From the NCBI GenBank assembly GCA_039808325.1, contig JBDHSU010000175.1:1-6746 (forward strand): a stretch of 6,746 nucleotides of DNA. Reading direction: 5' to 3'. The stretch comes from JAFKKS01 sp039808325. Its GTDB lineage: Bacteria; Pseudomonadota; Alphaproteobacteria; Rhizobiales; Xanthobacteraceae. Of the stretch, positions 1 through 4,988 are shown piece after piece. The notes beneath the pieces are model-generated. The model saw only the letters and a list, made by a program, of their open reading frames with translations. It did no database searches and was not told the origin of the DNA. The position numbers and the translations under genes are program-made. Position 1 is the first letter of the stretch; every line of letters starts with the position of its first letter.

Positions 1-77
1 TCGCCAAGGGGCCGCGCCGCGGGCCGAAGCCGGAAGCGGAAGCCGACGAAGCCGTCATCGAGGACGAAGCGGCCTAG
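1..77 (+). CDS. 3' end of an unidentified gene
   Basis: The frame with codons starting at position 3 stays open from the window edge to a TAG at 75-77. It encodes 24 residues, beginning A-K-G-P-R-R-G-P-K-P and turning strongly acidic (E/D/A-rich) before the stop. A basic stretch followed by an acidic Ala/Glu tail looks like a disordered C-terminus, which many cytosolic alphaproteobacterial proteins have. No domain is visible, so I assign no function. Support comes from the open frame, and from the repeat and terminator that start right at or after the stop, as expected for a gene end. The last base of the stop codon coincides with the first base of the downstream palindromic repeat. Confidence 0.5.
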   Translation, partial: AKGPRRGPKPEAEADEAVIEDEAA

Positions 78-190
78 ATCACGATGATTTTGGATCGAAT
101 CGATCCAAAATCATGAACGTGATCGATTCTCATAACTTAGAGCGGGATGCGGGCGGAAAACCGCTCCACACTTTTCCTCCTCCCGCTCTA
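77..190. repeat. Palindromic intergenic repeat, copy A
   Basis: This is a two-hairpin element that matches 4499-4611 without gaps over 113 bases with 7 differences (about 94% identity). Hairpin 1 has 14-base arms at 84-97 and 101-114 around a 3-base loop (AAT). It extends outward through a 3-base bulge (115-117) so that 77-83 pairs with 118-124. Hairpin 2 has 10-base arms at 138-147 (TAGAGCGGGA) and 181-190, enclosing a small GCGG-AAAA-CCGC hairpin at 153-164. Such REP/MITE-like elements are common between genes in Rhizobiales. The repeat also holds an open frame starting at the ATG at 113, but changes between the copies alter the peptide, so I do not call it a gene. Confidence 0.85.
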
Positions 191-217
191 ACAGCGCGGT
201 TTCTTTCCCCGAAAGAT

Positions 218-246
218 AAAAAGCCCGGCTTCGGCCGGGCTTTTTT
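218..246. terminator. Bidirectional intrinsic terminator
   Basis: A perfect 7-bp GC stem, GCCCGGC (223-229) with GCCGGGC (234-240), closes on a stable TTCG tetraloop. An A-run (218-222) flanks it on the left and a T-run (241-246) on the right, so it can terminate transcription from both sides. It lies between the + strand gene ending at 77 and the minus-strand metalloprotease gene ending at 266, and probably serves both. Confidence 0.9.
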
Positions 247-265
247 GTTGAGCGGGGCGCCGCCT

Positions 266-1765
266 CTACTCCGTGACGATCTTCACTTCGTCGCCGGGGG
301 TGAGCGTCGCATTGGGGTTGAGCCCGTTGAGCACCAGGAAACGCGCGAGCGCGTGATCGGTCGCCATGCGAGCGGCCATTTTCTCCGGCGTGTCGCCGGG
401 TTGAACGGTCACGAGATGAACCCGCAGCGGCCGGGCGCGGTCAATTTCCGCTTGAGTCATGCGCCGGAAGCTTGAAACCGATTGCCGGAACGCACGGTCG
501 ACGTCGGCCGTCCGGTTCTTGGCGGCGAAGACGAAGCGATACACGTCCTCGCCATAGCGCACGACATACAGGCGGAAGCTCCATTGATCGCCCTTGGCGA
601 TAGCCGTCGCCGCGGGGGATCCGTTGATCGTCGTGTCCTGAACGGTGCGCGGGTCGACCTTCTCGATCCAGCCGGACACGAGGTAGTCCGTCAGCCTTTG
701 GTCCGCGGGCACCCGCACATTGTCGAGTCGCAGGGCCTGGCTGCCATTGTCCTTCATGCCGAGGATCGCCTGCGCGGTGTTGTCGAGGACGAAGCCTTCG
801 GGTGCGGTGAAGGTAAAGCCGAGGCGCGGATGCAGGAAGGTGCGGCCGCGAATGAGGCCCTCGGTCGGGTCCTCGCCGTAAGCCATGCCCTCGGTCGCCG
901 CGAGATAGCTGCGCCGATCGCGGTTGCCGGAACCCGGTGAGGTATACTCGCGCGCCTTGGCGAGAGCGTTCTTCACCCGGTCAGGGGTCGAGGGGTGAGA
1001 CGACAGGAAGTCGATGGAGCGCGGGTCGCCGCCCGACGCCACTCCCGGTTTCAGTTCGGCATTGCGGCCCATCGCGGTCAGGAAGCGGCTGGCGCCGTAA
1101 GGGTCGTACCCCGCCTTGGCGGCGATGCCGACGCCGATGCCGTCCGCCTCGATTTCCTGCGCCCGGGAGAAGCTTGCGAGCGCGATCTTGGACTTGGCGA
1201 GCGCCAGCGCGCCCATTTGCGGGTCGTTGAGCACGTCGTGAACGACGCGGCTGACAATGGCGGCCTGGCGCGCCTGGTCTTCGCGCATGGCGGCGTGGCG
1301 GGCGATGACGTGCGCCATCTCGTGCGATAGCACGGAAGCAAGCTCTGAATCGTCGTTCGCCAAAGCCAGCAAGCCGCGGGTGACGTAGAGATGGCCCGTG
1401 GGCAGCGCGAAGGCGTTGACCGCCGGCGAGTTGAGGATCGTGACACGGTAACTCAGGTCCGCCTTGCCCGACGCGGTGACAAGCCTATCGACCGTCGTTT
1501 TGAGAACGGTTTCAAGCTGTGCGTTATGGTAGGCGCCCCCGTAGGCCGCGAGAATGCGTTGATGCTCGCGCTGAGCGGCCGGCATCGGCTCGGCTCGCTT
1601 GGGCGGGTCGGGGAGCGCGGCGATCTTGCTTCGGCTTTCCGGCAAACTGCCGGCACAGCCGGCCAGCCACAGCGCAGCGAGCGCAAGCAAGACCAGGCGG
1701 CCCCGCCGTGCCGCCGAACCTCCTCTGATGCCTCTCACCGCTTCGAACACGCCGCTTTTTTCCAT
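266..1765 (-). CDS. M48 family zinc metalloprotease lipoprotein with LysM-like C-terminus (BepA-like)
   Basis: 499 residues from the chosen start. The N-terminus has a basic stretch, a hydrophobic core (about 24-35) and a lipobox L-A-G-C (34-37), so the protein is probably lipidated at Cys37 and faces the periplasm. The zinc protease signature HEMAH is at 148-152. The third ligand is expected to be Glu204 in E-I-E-A-D, followed by Asp208. S-S-H-P at 255-258 resembles the BepA/YfgC 'His switch' histidine. The last ~50 residues (449-499) contain V-Q-P-G-D-T and N-x-L-N-P-N...L-T-P-G-D, a LysM-like peptidoglycan-binding pattern. Family members degrade misassembled outer-membrane proteins; that role is inferred here. 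The start is uncertain. The frame extends upstream to an ATG at 1846, which would overlap the preceding gene, and no clear Shine-Dalgarno precedes 1765; I chose 1765 because it gives a normal lipoprotein signal. It probably forms an operon with the upstream SNase-like gene (41-base gap). Confidence 0.9.
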   Translation of the reverse strand: MEKSGVFEAVRGIRGGSAARRGRLVLLALAALWLAGCAGSLPESRSKIAALPDPPKRAEPMPAAQREHQRILAAYGGAYHNAQLETVLKTTVDRLVTASGKADLSYRVTILNSPAVNAFALPTGHLYVTRGLLALANDDSELASVLSHEMAHVIARHAAMREDQARQAAIVSRVVHDVLNDPQMGALALAKSKIALASFSRAQEIEADGIGVGIAAKAGYDPYGASRFLTAMGRNAELKPGVASGGDPRSIDFLSSHPSTPDRVKNALAKAREYTSPGSGNRDRRSYLAATEGMAYGEDPTEGLIRGRTFLHPRLGFTFTAPEGFVLDNTAQAILGMKDNGSQALRLDNVRVPADQRLTDYLVSGWIEKVDPRTVQDTTINGSPAATAIAKGDQWSFRLYVVRYGEDVYRFVFAAKNRTADVDRAFRQSVSSFRRMTQAEIDRARPLRVHLVTVQPGDTPEKMAARMATDHALARFLVLNGLNPNATLTPGDEVKIVTE

Positions 1766-1773
1766 CGCGTCAT

Positions 1774-1810
1774 CGGCGCGACGCGCCGTAATCCGAAGGA
1801 ACTGGATTAC
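1774..1810 (-). other. Inverted repeats between SNase-like and M48 genes
   Basis: The 41-base gap plus the end of the upstream gene hold two dyads. One is CGGCGCG-A-CGCGCCG at 1774-1788. The other has 7-base arms GTAATCC (1788-1794) and GGATTAC (1804-1810), overlapping the upstream stop codon (1807-1809). Neither has a T-run on the minus strand, so this is not an ordinary terminator. An mRNA hairpin that adjusts expression between the two genes, or protects the upstream message, is possible but unproven. Confidence 0.35.
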
Positions 1811-2676
1811 AGCGGTTGCTGAGCCTGACGAACATCCGGGTCCCATTTTTCCGCGCGATGTTCAAGAACCTCGATCTGCTCCGGGCGCAGAGCTTCGATC
1901 CACGGACCGCCGCGCTCCTCGACCACGCCGCGCACCCGAACCCTCTGGCGGGCGAGTTGCTTCGGCGCGAGGCCGGCGGCGGCAAATATGCGGGCATTGC
2001 GTTTCGCAATGGTGACCGTGAAGTCTTCCGACCAACGCCGTCCGAAATTGACGTAGATCGTGCCGCCGCTCTCGCGCACCGAGATAACCGTGCCCTCGAC
2101 CAGTACGGGCCGCCCGCGCCTTTCCAGCAGGGTAGCCGTACTTTGCGCGGGCACGATCGTCTCGCGATCAGCCCACAGACCACGTCGCGCCGTGCGTGCA
2201 TTTTGCTCACGAGCCCAGAATGCGCTCGCACAGCCGTAGCTGCCGACGCGCGCTGCCACCCGAGCAAGCCCACCCTCAAGCATAACCGCTTGCAGGGATC
2301 GTTCCAACCCCTCATCGGCCGTAAAGACGTAGACGACGAGGCGGCCGTAGCGGTCCTGTACGCCGCTTCCGGCGGCCTTCAGCGAGACCGTCTGGCCGGT
2401 CAGAAGCGCGGCGAGGAAAAGCTGCGCCTCGCGGCCGCGTGGGGTTTCGATCGGCGGCACATCGATCGCGGCGAGGCGGACCTCACGGCCGTCTCGCAGG
2501 CGCAGCGTGCGGCCGTCAACGACGTCGCTTACCTGGCCGGAAGGCAGCGGCGTCAGGCCGCAAGCGTCGGTGACCGTCGCGGCGATGCCTGCCGACGTCC
2601 ATAAGGCGGCGCATGTCAGGAGCGCCGCGCCTGCCGCGCCGGGCAGACGATGTCGATTCGCGCCGATTTTCGTCAT
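1807..2676 (-). CDS. Exported thermonuclease (SNase)-fold protein, probably catalytically altered
   Basis: 289 residues. The N-terminus (about 1-33) is a Sec-type signal, so the protein is probably periplasmic or secreted. Residues 48-170 follow the staphylococcal nuclease OB-fold pattern: V-V-D-G-R-T (52-57), R-E-V-R-L-A-A-I-D-V-P-P (64-75), D-R-Y-G-R (108-112) and L-E-G-G-L-A (133-138). Compared with SNase, Arg35, Asp40 and Arg87 have counterparts (Arg67, Asp72, Arg112). The calcium ligand Asp21 is replaced by Arg56 and the catalytic Glu43 by Pro75. Residues ~190-272 form a second conserved beta-rich segment, perhaps another OB-fold. Nuclease activity is therefore doubtful, and a nucleic-acid- or ligand-binding role is equally plausible. 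It is the first gene of a likely two-gene operon with the M48 protease. The start is the ATG at 2674-2676, preceded by only a weak G-rich ribosome site. Confidence 0.85.
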   Translation of the reverse strand: MTKIGANRHRLPGAAGAALLTCAALWTSAGIAATVTDACGLTPLPSGQVSDVVDGRTLRLRDGREVRLAAIDVPPIETPRGREAQLFLAALLTGQTVSLKAAGSGVQDRYGRLVVYVFTADEGLERSLQAVMLEGGLARVAARVGSYGCASAFWAREQNARTARRGLWADRETIVPAQSTATLLERRGRPVLVEGTVISVRESGGTIYVNFGRRWSEDFTVTIAKRNARIFAAAGLAPKQLARQRVRVRGVVEERGGPWIEALRPEQIEVLEHRAEKWDPDVRQAQQPL

Positions 2677-2702
2677 GGCGTGGCCGCCCCGTAAGGTGGC
2701 GC

Positions 2703-2708
2703 ATCATA
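2703..2708 (-). promoter_or_regulatory. Possible -10 element for the SNase-like gene
   Basis: On the minus strand the sequence reads TATGAT, close to the TATAAT consensus, ending 26 bases before the start codon at 2676. No convincing -35 hexamer is seen at the usual spacing, so this is a weak call that rests on position and the single hexamer. Confidence 0.25.
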
Positions 2709-2754
2709 GCGTGTGGATTGGCCCGGACGCGAGCGCGATGCGGCGATCGACGCG

Positions 2755-2840
2755 CTATGCTAGTGGTTCGATTCTAACATTTGCCTTCCGTTTCGGCATC
2801 CGTCTCCGCAAATGTTAGAATCGAACCATCAGCAACATAG
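2755..2840. repeat. Long perfect inverted repeat in divergent intergenic region
   Basis: Two 21-base arms, 2764-2784 (starting TGGTTCGATTC) and 2808-2828 (ending GAATCGAACCA), are exact reverse complements around a 23-base spacer. Outer flanks CTATG (2755-2759) and CATAG (2836-2840) extend the symmetry imperfectly. The arms are markedly more AT-rich than their surroundings. No transposase or ORF lies inside. The form fits a small palindromic intergenic repeat of the REP/MITE kind. It sits between the divergent SNase-like gene and the tRNA gene, so it could also act as a boundary hairpin. Confidence 0.85.
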
Positions 2841-2853
2841 GCGCATCCTTTCC

Positions 2854-2889
2854 GAAAGCCGGTTTCCACTTCTCGGGATCATGCCCCTA
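2854..2889. repeat. Possible remnant of a Rhizobiales intergenic repeat
   Basis: The segment contains CCGGTTTCCAC followed by TTCTCGGGATCATGCCCCT. The same 11-base core CCGGTTTCCAC recurs at 4683-4693 in the other repeat-rich gap. From memory, this resembles a widespread intergenic element in this order, often paired with a GGATCATGCTC motif. Only a partial copy is visible here. Confidence 0.4.
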
Positions 2890-2901
2890 GATCGCCGATA
2901 C

Positions 2902-2978
2902 GGTCCCGTAGCTCAGCCGGACAGAGCAGCGGTTTCCTAAACCGAAGGTCGGAGGTTCGAGTCCTCCCGGGACCGCCA
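2902..2978 (+). tRNA. tRNA-Arg (anticodon CCT)
   Basis: A 77-base cloverleaf. The acceptor stem is GGTCCCG (2902-2908) with CGGGACC (2968-2974), then discriminator G2975 and an encoded CCA (2976-2978). The D arm is GCTC (2911-2914) with GAGC (2924-2927). The anticodon loop is TTCCTAA with CCT at 2936-2938, which reads AGG. The T arm is GGAGG-TTCGAGT-CCTCC (2951-2967), and the variable loop has 5 bases. The only imperfection is a G-A opposition at the top of the anticodon stem (2929/2945, standard positions 27/43), which is usually tolerated. AGG is a rare Arg codon in GC-rich alphaproteobacteria. Confidence 0.95.
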
Positions 2979-2990
2979 AGCTTCAACGGC

Positions 2991-2996
2991 AGGAGG
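2991..2996 (+). promoter_or_regulatory. Strong ribosome binding site for the cupin gene
   Basis: A perfect AGGAGG lies 6 bases upstream of the ATG at 3003 and 13 bases after the tRNA CCA end. It fixes the cupin start, and so includes the basic N-terminal tail in the protein. Confidence 0.85.
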
Positions 2997-3002
2997 GAAA
3001 CG

Positions 3003-3575
3003 ATGGCAAAAGCACAGGCGAAAGCTGCGCGCAAAGCAGCTTCGAAGCGCAAGGCGACATCGCCGCGCGCGAGCGCCGCGCGGCGCTCGGCGAAGCCGGG
3101 AAAGAAAGCGGCGAAGCCCGCGACCGCACGCCGGGCAAAGCCGGCCGGCAGGGCGCGTTCGCGCGCGAAGCCGCCGGCGGGCGTGAAGCGGCGAGCGCCG
3201 CAGAACTTCACCTTCTCGCATCTGAACGACGGCAGCTTCGAATCGGGACTGCGCCGCTACGCGCAATATCGCGATCTCGGATTCGCGGCCGCGACGGACG
3301 GGCTCGCCCAGGCGCATGTCATCCGCTTCGTGCCGCCGTGCCGGCCGGAAGAAGTCTCGAAGCTGCATATTCACGACGTCGAATTTCAGATGGTCTACGT
3401 CCTCAACGGCTGGATCAAATCCGAGTTCGAAGGCCATGGTGCGGTGACGATGGAGAAGGGCTCGTCCTGGATTCAGCCGCCGAAGATCAAGCACAAGGTG
3501 CTCGACTACTCGGACGACTGCGAGGTGCTGGAGATCATCCTGCCGGCGCAGTTCGAAACGATCGAGCTGGAGTGA
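3003..3575 (+). CDS. Cupin-domain protein with basic histone-H1-like N-terminal tail
   Basis: 190 residues. Residues 1-65 are almost entirely Lys, Arg, Ala, Ser and Pro, with repeated K-A-A-K-P / R-R-A-K-P units typical of disordered, histone-H1-like or AlgP-like tails. The rest is a single cupin beta-barrel: motif 1 is H-I-H-D-V-E (His122, His124, Glu127) and motif 2 is P-P-K-I-K-H (His164), so three His and one acidic residue could bind a metal. Cupins of this type include small oxygenases, isomerases and sensors; the reaction cannot be read from the sequence. The start is fixed by AGGAGG six bases upstream, and there is no other Met before residue 130. The gene begins 24 bases after the tRNA-Arg gene, with no room for a normal promoter, and the SDR gene follows after 8 bases, so tRNA, cupin and SDR may share a transcript. 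The tail suggests binding to nucleic acid or acidic surfaces, which is inference. Confidence 0.85.
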   Translation: MAKAQAKAARKAASKRKATSPRASAARRSAKPGKKAAKPATARRAKPAGRARSRAKPPAGVKRRAPQNFTFSHLNDGSFESGLRRYAQYRDLGFAAATDGLAQAHVIRFVPPCRPEEVSKLHIHDVEFQMVYVLNGWIKSEFEGHGAVTMEKGSSWIQPPKIKHKVLDYSDDCEVLEIILPAQFETIELE

Positions 3576-3583
3576 GCGGCACG

Positions 3584-4384
3584 ATGCGTTTGAAGGACAA
3601 GGTCGCGATCGTCGTCGGCGCCGGGCAATCGCCCGGCGAAGGCATGGGGAACGGGCGCGCGACGGTGCTGCGTTTCGCCGAGGAGGGCGCCAAGGTTCTC
3701 GCCGCCGATCGCGATCTCGCTTCGGCGGAAGAAACGGTGGCGATGGCCGCGAAGCACGGCACCGATTGCGCCGCGTACGAAGCCGACGTGACGAAAGAAG
3801 AGACGCTTGCGGCGATGGTGGCGGAGGCGCGCAAACGCTACGGACGCATCGACATCCTGCACTACAATGTCGGCGTCAGCCTTGGCGGCGGCGACGCGCC
3901 GCTCGCCGAGATCACCGAGGAGGCGTTCGACCGCATCTGCGCGATCAACCTGCGCGGCGCGGTGATGGCGGCGAAGCACGCCGTCCCCGTGATGCGGGCG
4001 CAGAAATCGGGCGTCATCCTCACCATCGCGTCGATCGCGGCGTGGGAGCAGTACCCCTATGTCGCCTACAAAGCGACCAAGGCGGCGATGGTCGCCTTCA
4101 CGCAGCAACTCGCCATCCACAACGCGGAATACGGCGTGCGCGCCAACGTCATTCTGCCGGGCCTGATGGACACGCCGATGGCCGTCGACACGCGAGCGCG
4201 CCATAGCGGCAAGAGCCGCGCCGAGGTCGCGGCGCAACGCGATGCCCACGTTCCCTTGCGCGGACGCATGGGCACGGCGTGGGATGTCGCCAACGCGGCG
4301 GTGTTCCTGGCTTCGGACGAAGCGAACTTCATCACCGGCGTATCCTTGCCGGTCGACGGCGGCGCGCTGGTGAAGATCGGATGA
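3584..4384 (+). CDS. Short-chain dehydrogenase/reductase (SDR), NAD(P)-dependent
   Basis: 266 residues, a usual classical SDR length. The Rossmann dinucleotide motif at 12-24 is an expanded glycine-rich loop (G-A-G-Q-S-P-G-E-G-M-G-N-G) instead of the standard T-G-x3-G-x-G. Asp42 at the end of the second beta strand suggests NAD(H) preference. Asp68 fits the A-D-V motif. The usual N-N-A-G is replaced by Y-N-V-G (94-97). The catalytic tetrad is complete: Asn122, Ser150, Tyr162 and Lys166 (Y-K-A-T-K). P-G at 192-193 and the C-terminal D-G-G (258-260) are also typical. It oxidises or reduces an alcohol/ketone pair, but the substrate is unknown. The frame is open upstream into the cupin gene; I chose the ATG at 3584 because it gives the normal N-terminus. 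GGAG at 3569-3572, across the cupin stop, may serve as the ribosome site, suggesting translational coupling with the cupin gene. Confidence 0.93.
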   Translation: MRLKDKVAIVVGAGQSPGEGMGNGRATVLRFAEEGAKVLAADRDLASAEETVAMAAKHGTDCAAYEADVTKEETLAAMVAEARKRYGRIDILHYNVGVSLGGGDAPLAEITEEAFDRICAINLRGAVMAAKHAVPVMRAQKSGVILTIASIAAWEQYPYVAYKATKAAMVAFTQQLAIHNAEYGVRANVILPGLMDTPMAVDTRARHSGKSRAEVAAQRDAHVPLRGRMGTAWDVANAAVFLASDEANFITGVSLPVDGGALVKIG

Positions 4385-4385
4385 G

Positions 4386-4442
4386 GTTCGCCGCCCAAAG
4401 TCCTTCACCGTTTCATGGAAACGGCGAACGGCTTGGGTTTTT
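4386..4442 (+). terminator. Possible weak terminator after the SDR gene
   Basis: Two alternative hairpins follow the SDR stop: CCGTTTC (4408-4414) with GAAACGG (4418-4424), and the outer pair GTTCGCCG (4386-4393) with CGGCGAAC (4422-4429). TTTTT at 4438-4442 comes several bases later, separated by GGCTTGGG. The spacing is worse than in a standard intrinsic terminator, so the call is tentative. Confidence 0.35.
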
Positions 4443-4498
4443 GGTTTGACGCCTTTTCTTCGCGCGAACCGGACTCCGCTTCGCTTGAAAACGCGCTC

Positions 4499-4612
4499 GA
4501 TCACGATGATTTTGGATCGAATCGATCCAAAATCATGAACGTGATGGATTCTCATAACTTGGAGCGGGATGCGGGCGGAAAACTGCTTCACGCTTTTCCT
4601 CATCCCGCTCCA
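4499..4612. repeat. Palindromic intergenic repeat, copy B
   Basis: Second copy of the element at 77-190, identical over the first 47 bases and about 94% identical overall. Hairpin 1 has the same 14-base arms at 4506-4519 and 4523-4536. Hairpin 2 has a longer perfect stem here: TGGAGCGGGATG (4560-4571) with CATCCCGCTCCA (4601-4612), 12 bp against 10 bp plus a mismatch in copy A. One base pair differs in a compensatory way (A-T in copy A, G-C here). The element lies between the convergent SDR and DUF1328 genes. Confidence 0.85.
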
Positions 4613-4662
4613 GAGCATGATCCGTTCGGATTGAATCGGATCATGCTCCAGCAACTTGTTGC
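4613..4662. repeat. Second palindrome abutting copy B
   Basis: GAGCATGATCCG (4613-4624) and CGGATCATGCTC (4637-4648) are exact reverse complements with a 12-base loop. They start one base after copy B ends. A small hairpin, GCAAC-TT-GTTGC (4651-4662), follows. GAGCATGATCC palindromes are a frequent intergenic element in Rhizobiales (general knowledge). There is no T-run, so I do not call a terminator, although the stem could protect 3' ends of the two convergent transcripts. The rest of the 4385-4708 gap (4663-4708) contains CCGGTTTCCAC, a possible partial repeat, and no gene. Confidence 0.75.
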
Positions 4663-4708
4663 AGCGCGTTTTCTGCGGTGAACCGGTTTCCACCTCGCCG
4701 GAAAAGCT

Positions 4709-4888
4709 CTAATGCGGAAGCAGGAACTCGCCGGCCATGAAGGCGAAGATGAGAACGAGCAGGAACAGAACAAAGAAGATCGCGAAAAGGATCTTGGCAA
4801 CCCGGCCCGCCAGCGACGATACGTTGCTGAAGCCGAGCGCGCCGGCCACGAGAGAAATAACCAGAAAAATGATCGCCCATTTGAGCAT
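4709..4888 (-). CDS. DUF1328 / YtjA-like small membrane protein
   Basis: 59 residues, the usual length of this family (UPF0391). M-L-K-W-A opens the protein, then two hydrophobic segments (about 4-20 and 32-53) are separated by a short polar turn S-N-V-S-S-L-A-G-R-V-A-K, a pattern I recognise from DUF1328 proteins. It should sit in the inner membrane. The function is unknown; relatives are often stress-induced in proteobacteria. The frame is open far upstream, but the ATG at 4888 is set by AAGGGGA at 4896-4902 and by family length. The gene is transcribed divergently from the acyl-CoA dehydrogenase and convergently with the SDR gene. No downstream terminator is evident apart from the palindromes. 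Confidence 0.9.
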   Translation of the reverse strand: MLKWAIIFLVISLVAGALGFSNVSSLAGRVAKILFAIFFVLFLLVLIFAFMAGEFLLPH

Positions 4889-4988
4889 GGCAATGTCCCC
4901 TTGCGCCGGCAGGCTTTCCGGCGCCCTTTCCCTAACCGCGTAACGGGCGCGCGGTTCCCAACGCTTGGATAAACATCGGTGCAATGGA
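4889..4988. promoter_or_regulatory. Divergent promoter region (DUF1328 / acyl-CoA dehydrogenase)
   Basis: This 100-base gap must hold the start signals for both flanking genes. The ribosome site for the minus gene (AAGGGGA on the minus strand, 4896-4902) is clear. GCGCCC (4921-4926) and GGGCGC (4945-4950) form a weak dyad. I could not identify convincing -35/-10 pairs in either direction. Confidence 0.35.

Noticed and set aside
113..475. Open frame of 120 codons on the + strand starting inside copy A
   Set aside because: It begins in the repeat, runs through the terminator and lies antisense to the M48 gene. The same peptide start recurs in copy B with mostly amino-acid-changing differences.
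1766..1846. 27-codon upstream extension of the M48 protein to the ATG at 1846
   Set aside because: It would overlap the SNase-like gene by 40 bases and add residues ahead of an otherwise normal lipoprotein signal. It cannot be fully excluded because the ribosome site at 1765 is weak.
2764..2828. Long inverted repeat as an intrinsic terminator
   Set aside because: The loop is 23 bases, the stem is AT-rich and no T-run follows on either side.
2902..2978. tRNA-Arg as an integration site for a genomic island
   Set aside because: No integrase gene and no repeated tRNA 3' end are seen in the window. The neighbouring genes look like ordinary chromosomal genes.
77..4662. CRISPR-like array from the repeated units
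   Set aside because: There are only two copies, over 4 kb apart, with genes between them and no regular spacers.
4415..4681. Open frame of 88 codons spanning copy B and the adjacent palindrome
   Set aside because: It is made of repeat sequence, with no ribosome site and no recognisable domain.
3506..4693. 395-codon minus-strand frame opposite the SDR
   Set aside because: Shadow of a well-supported SDR. It also runs across the repeats.
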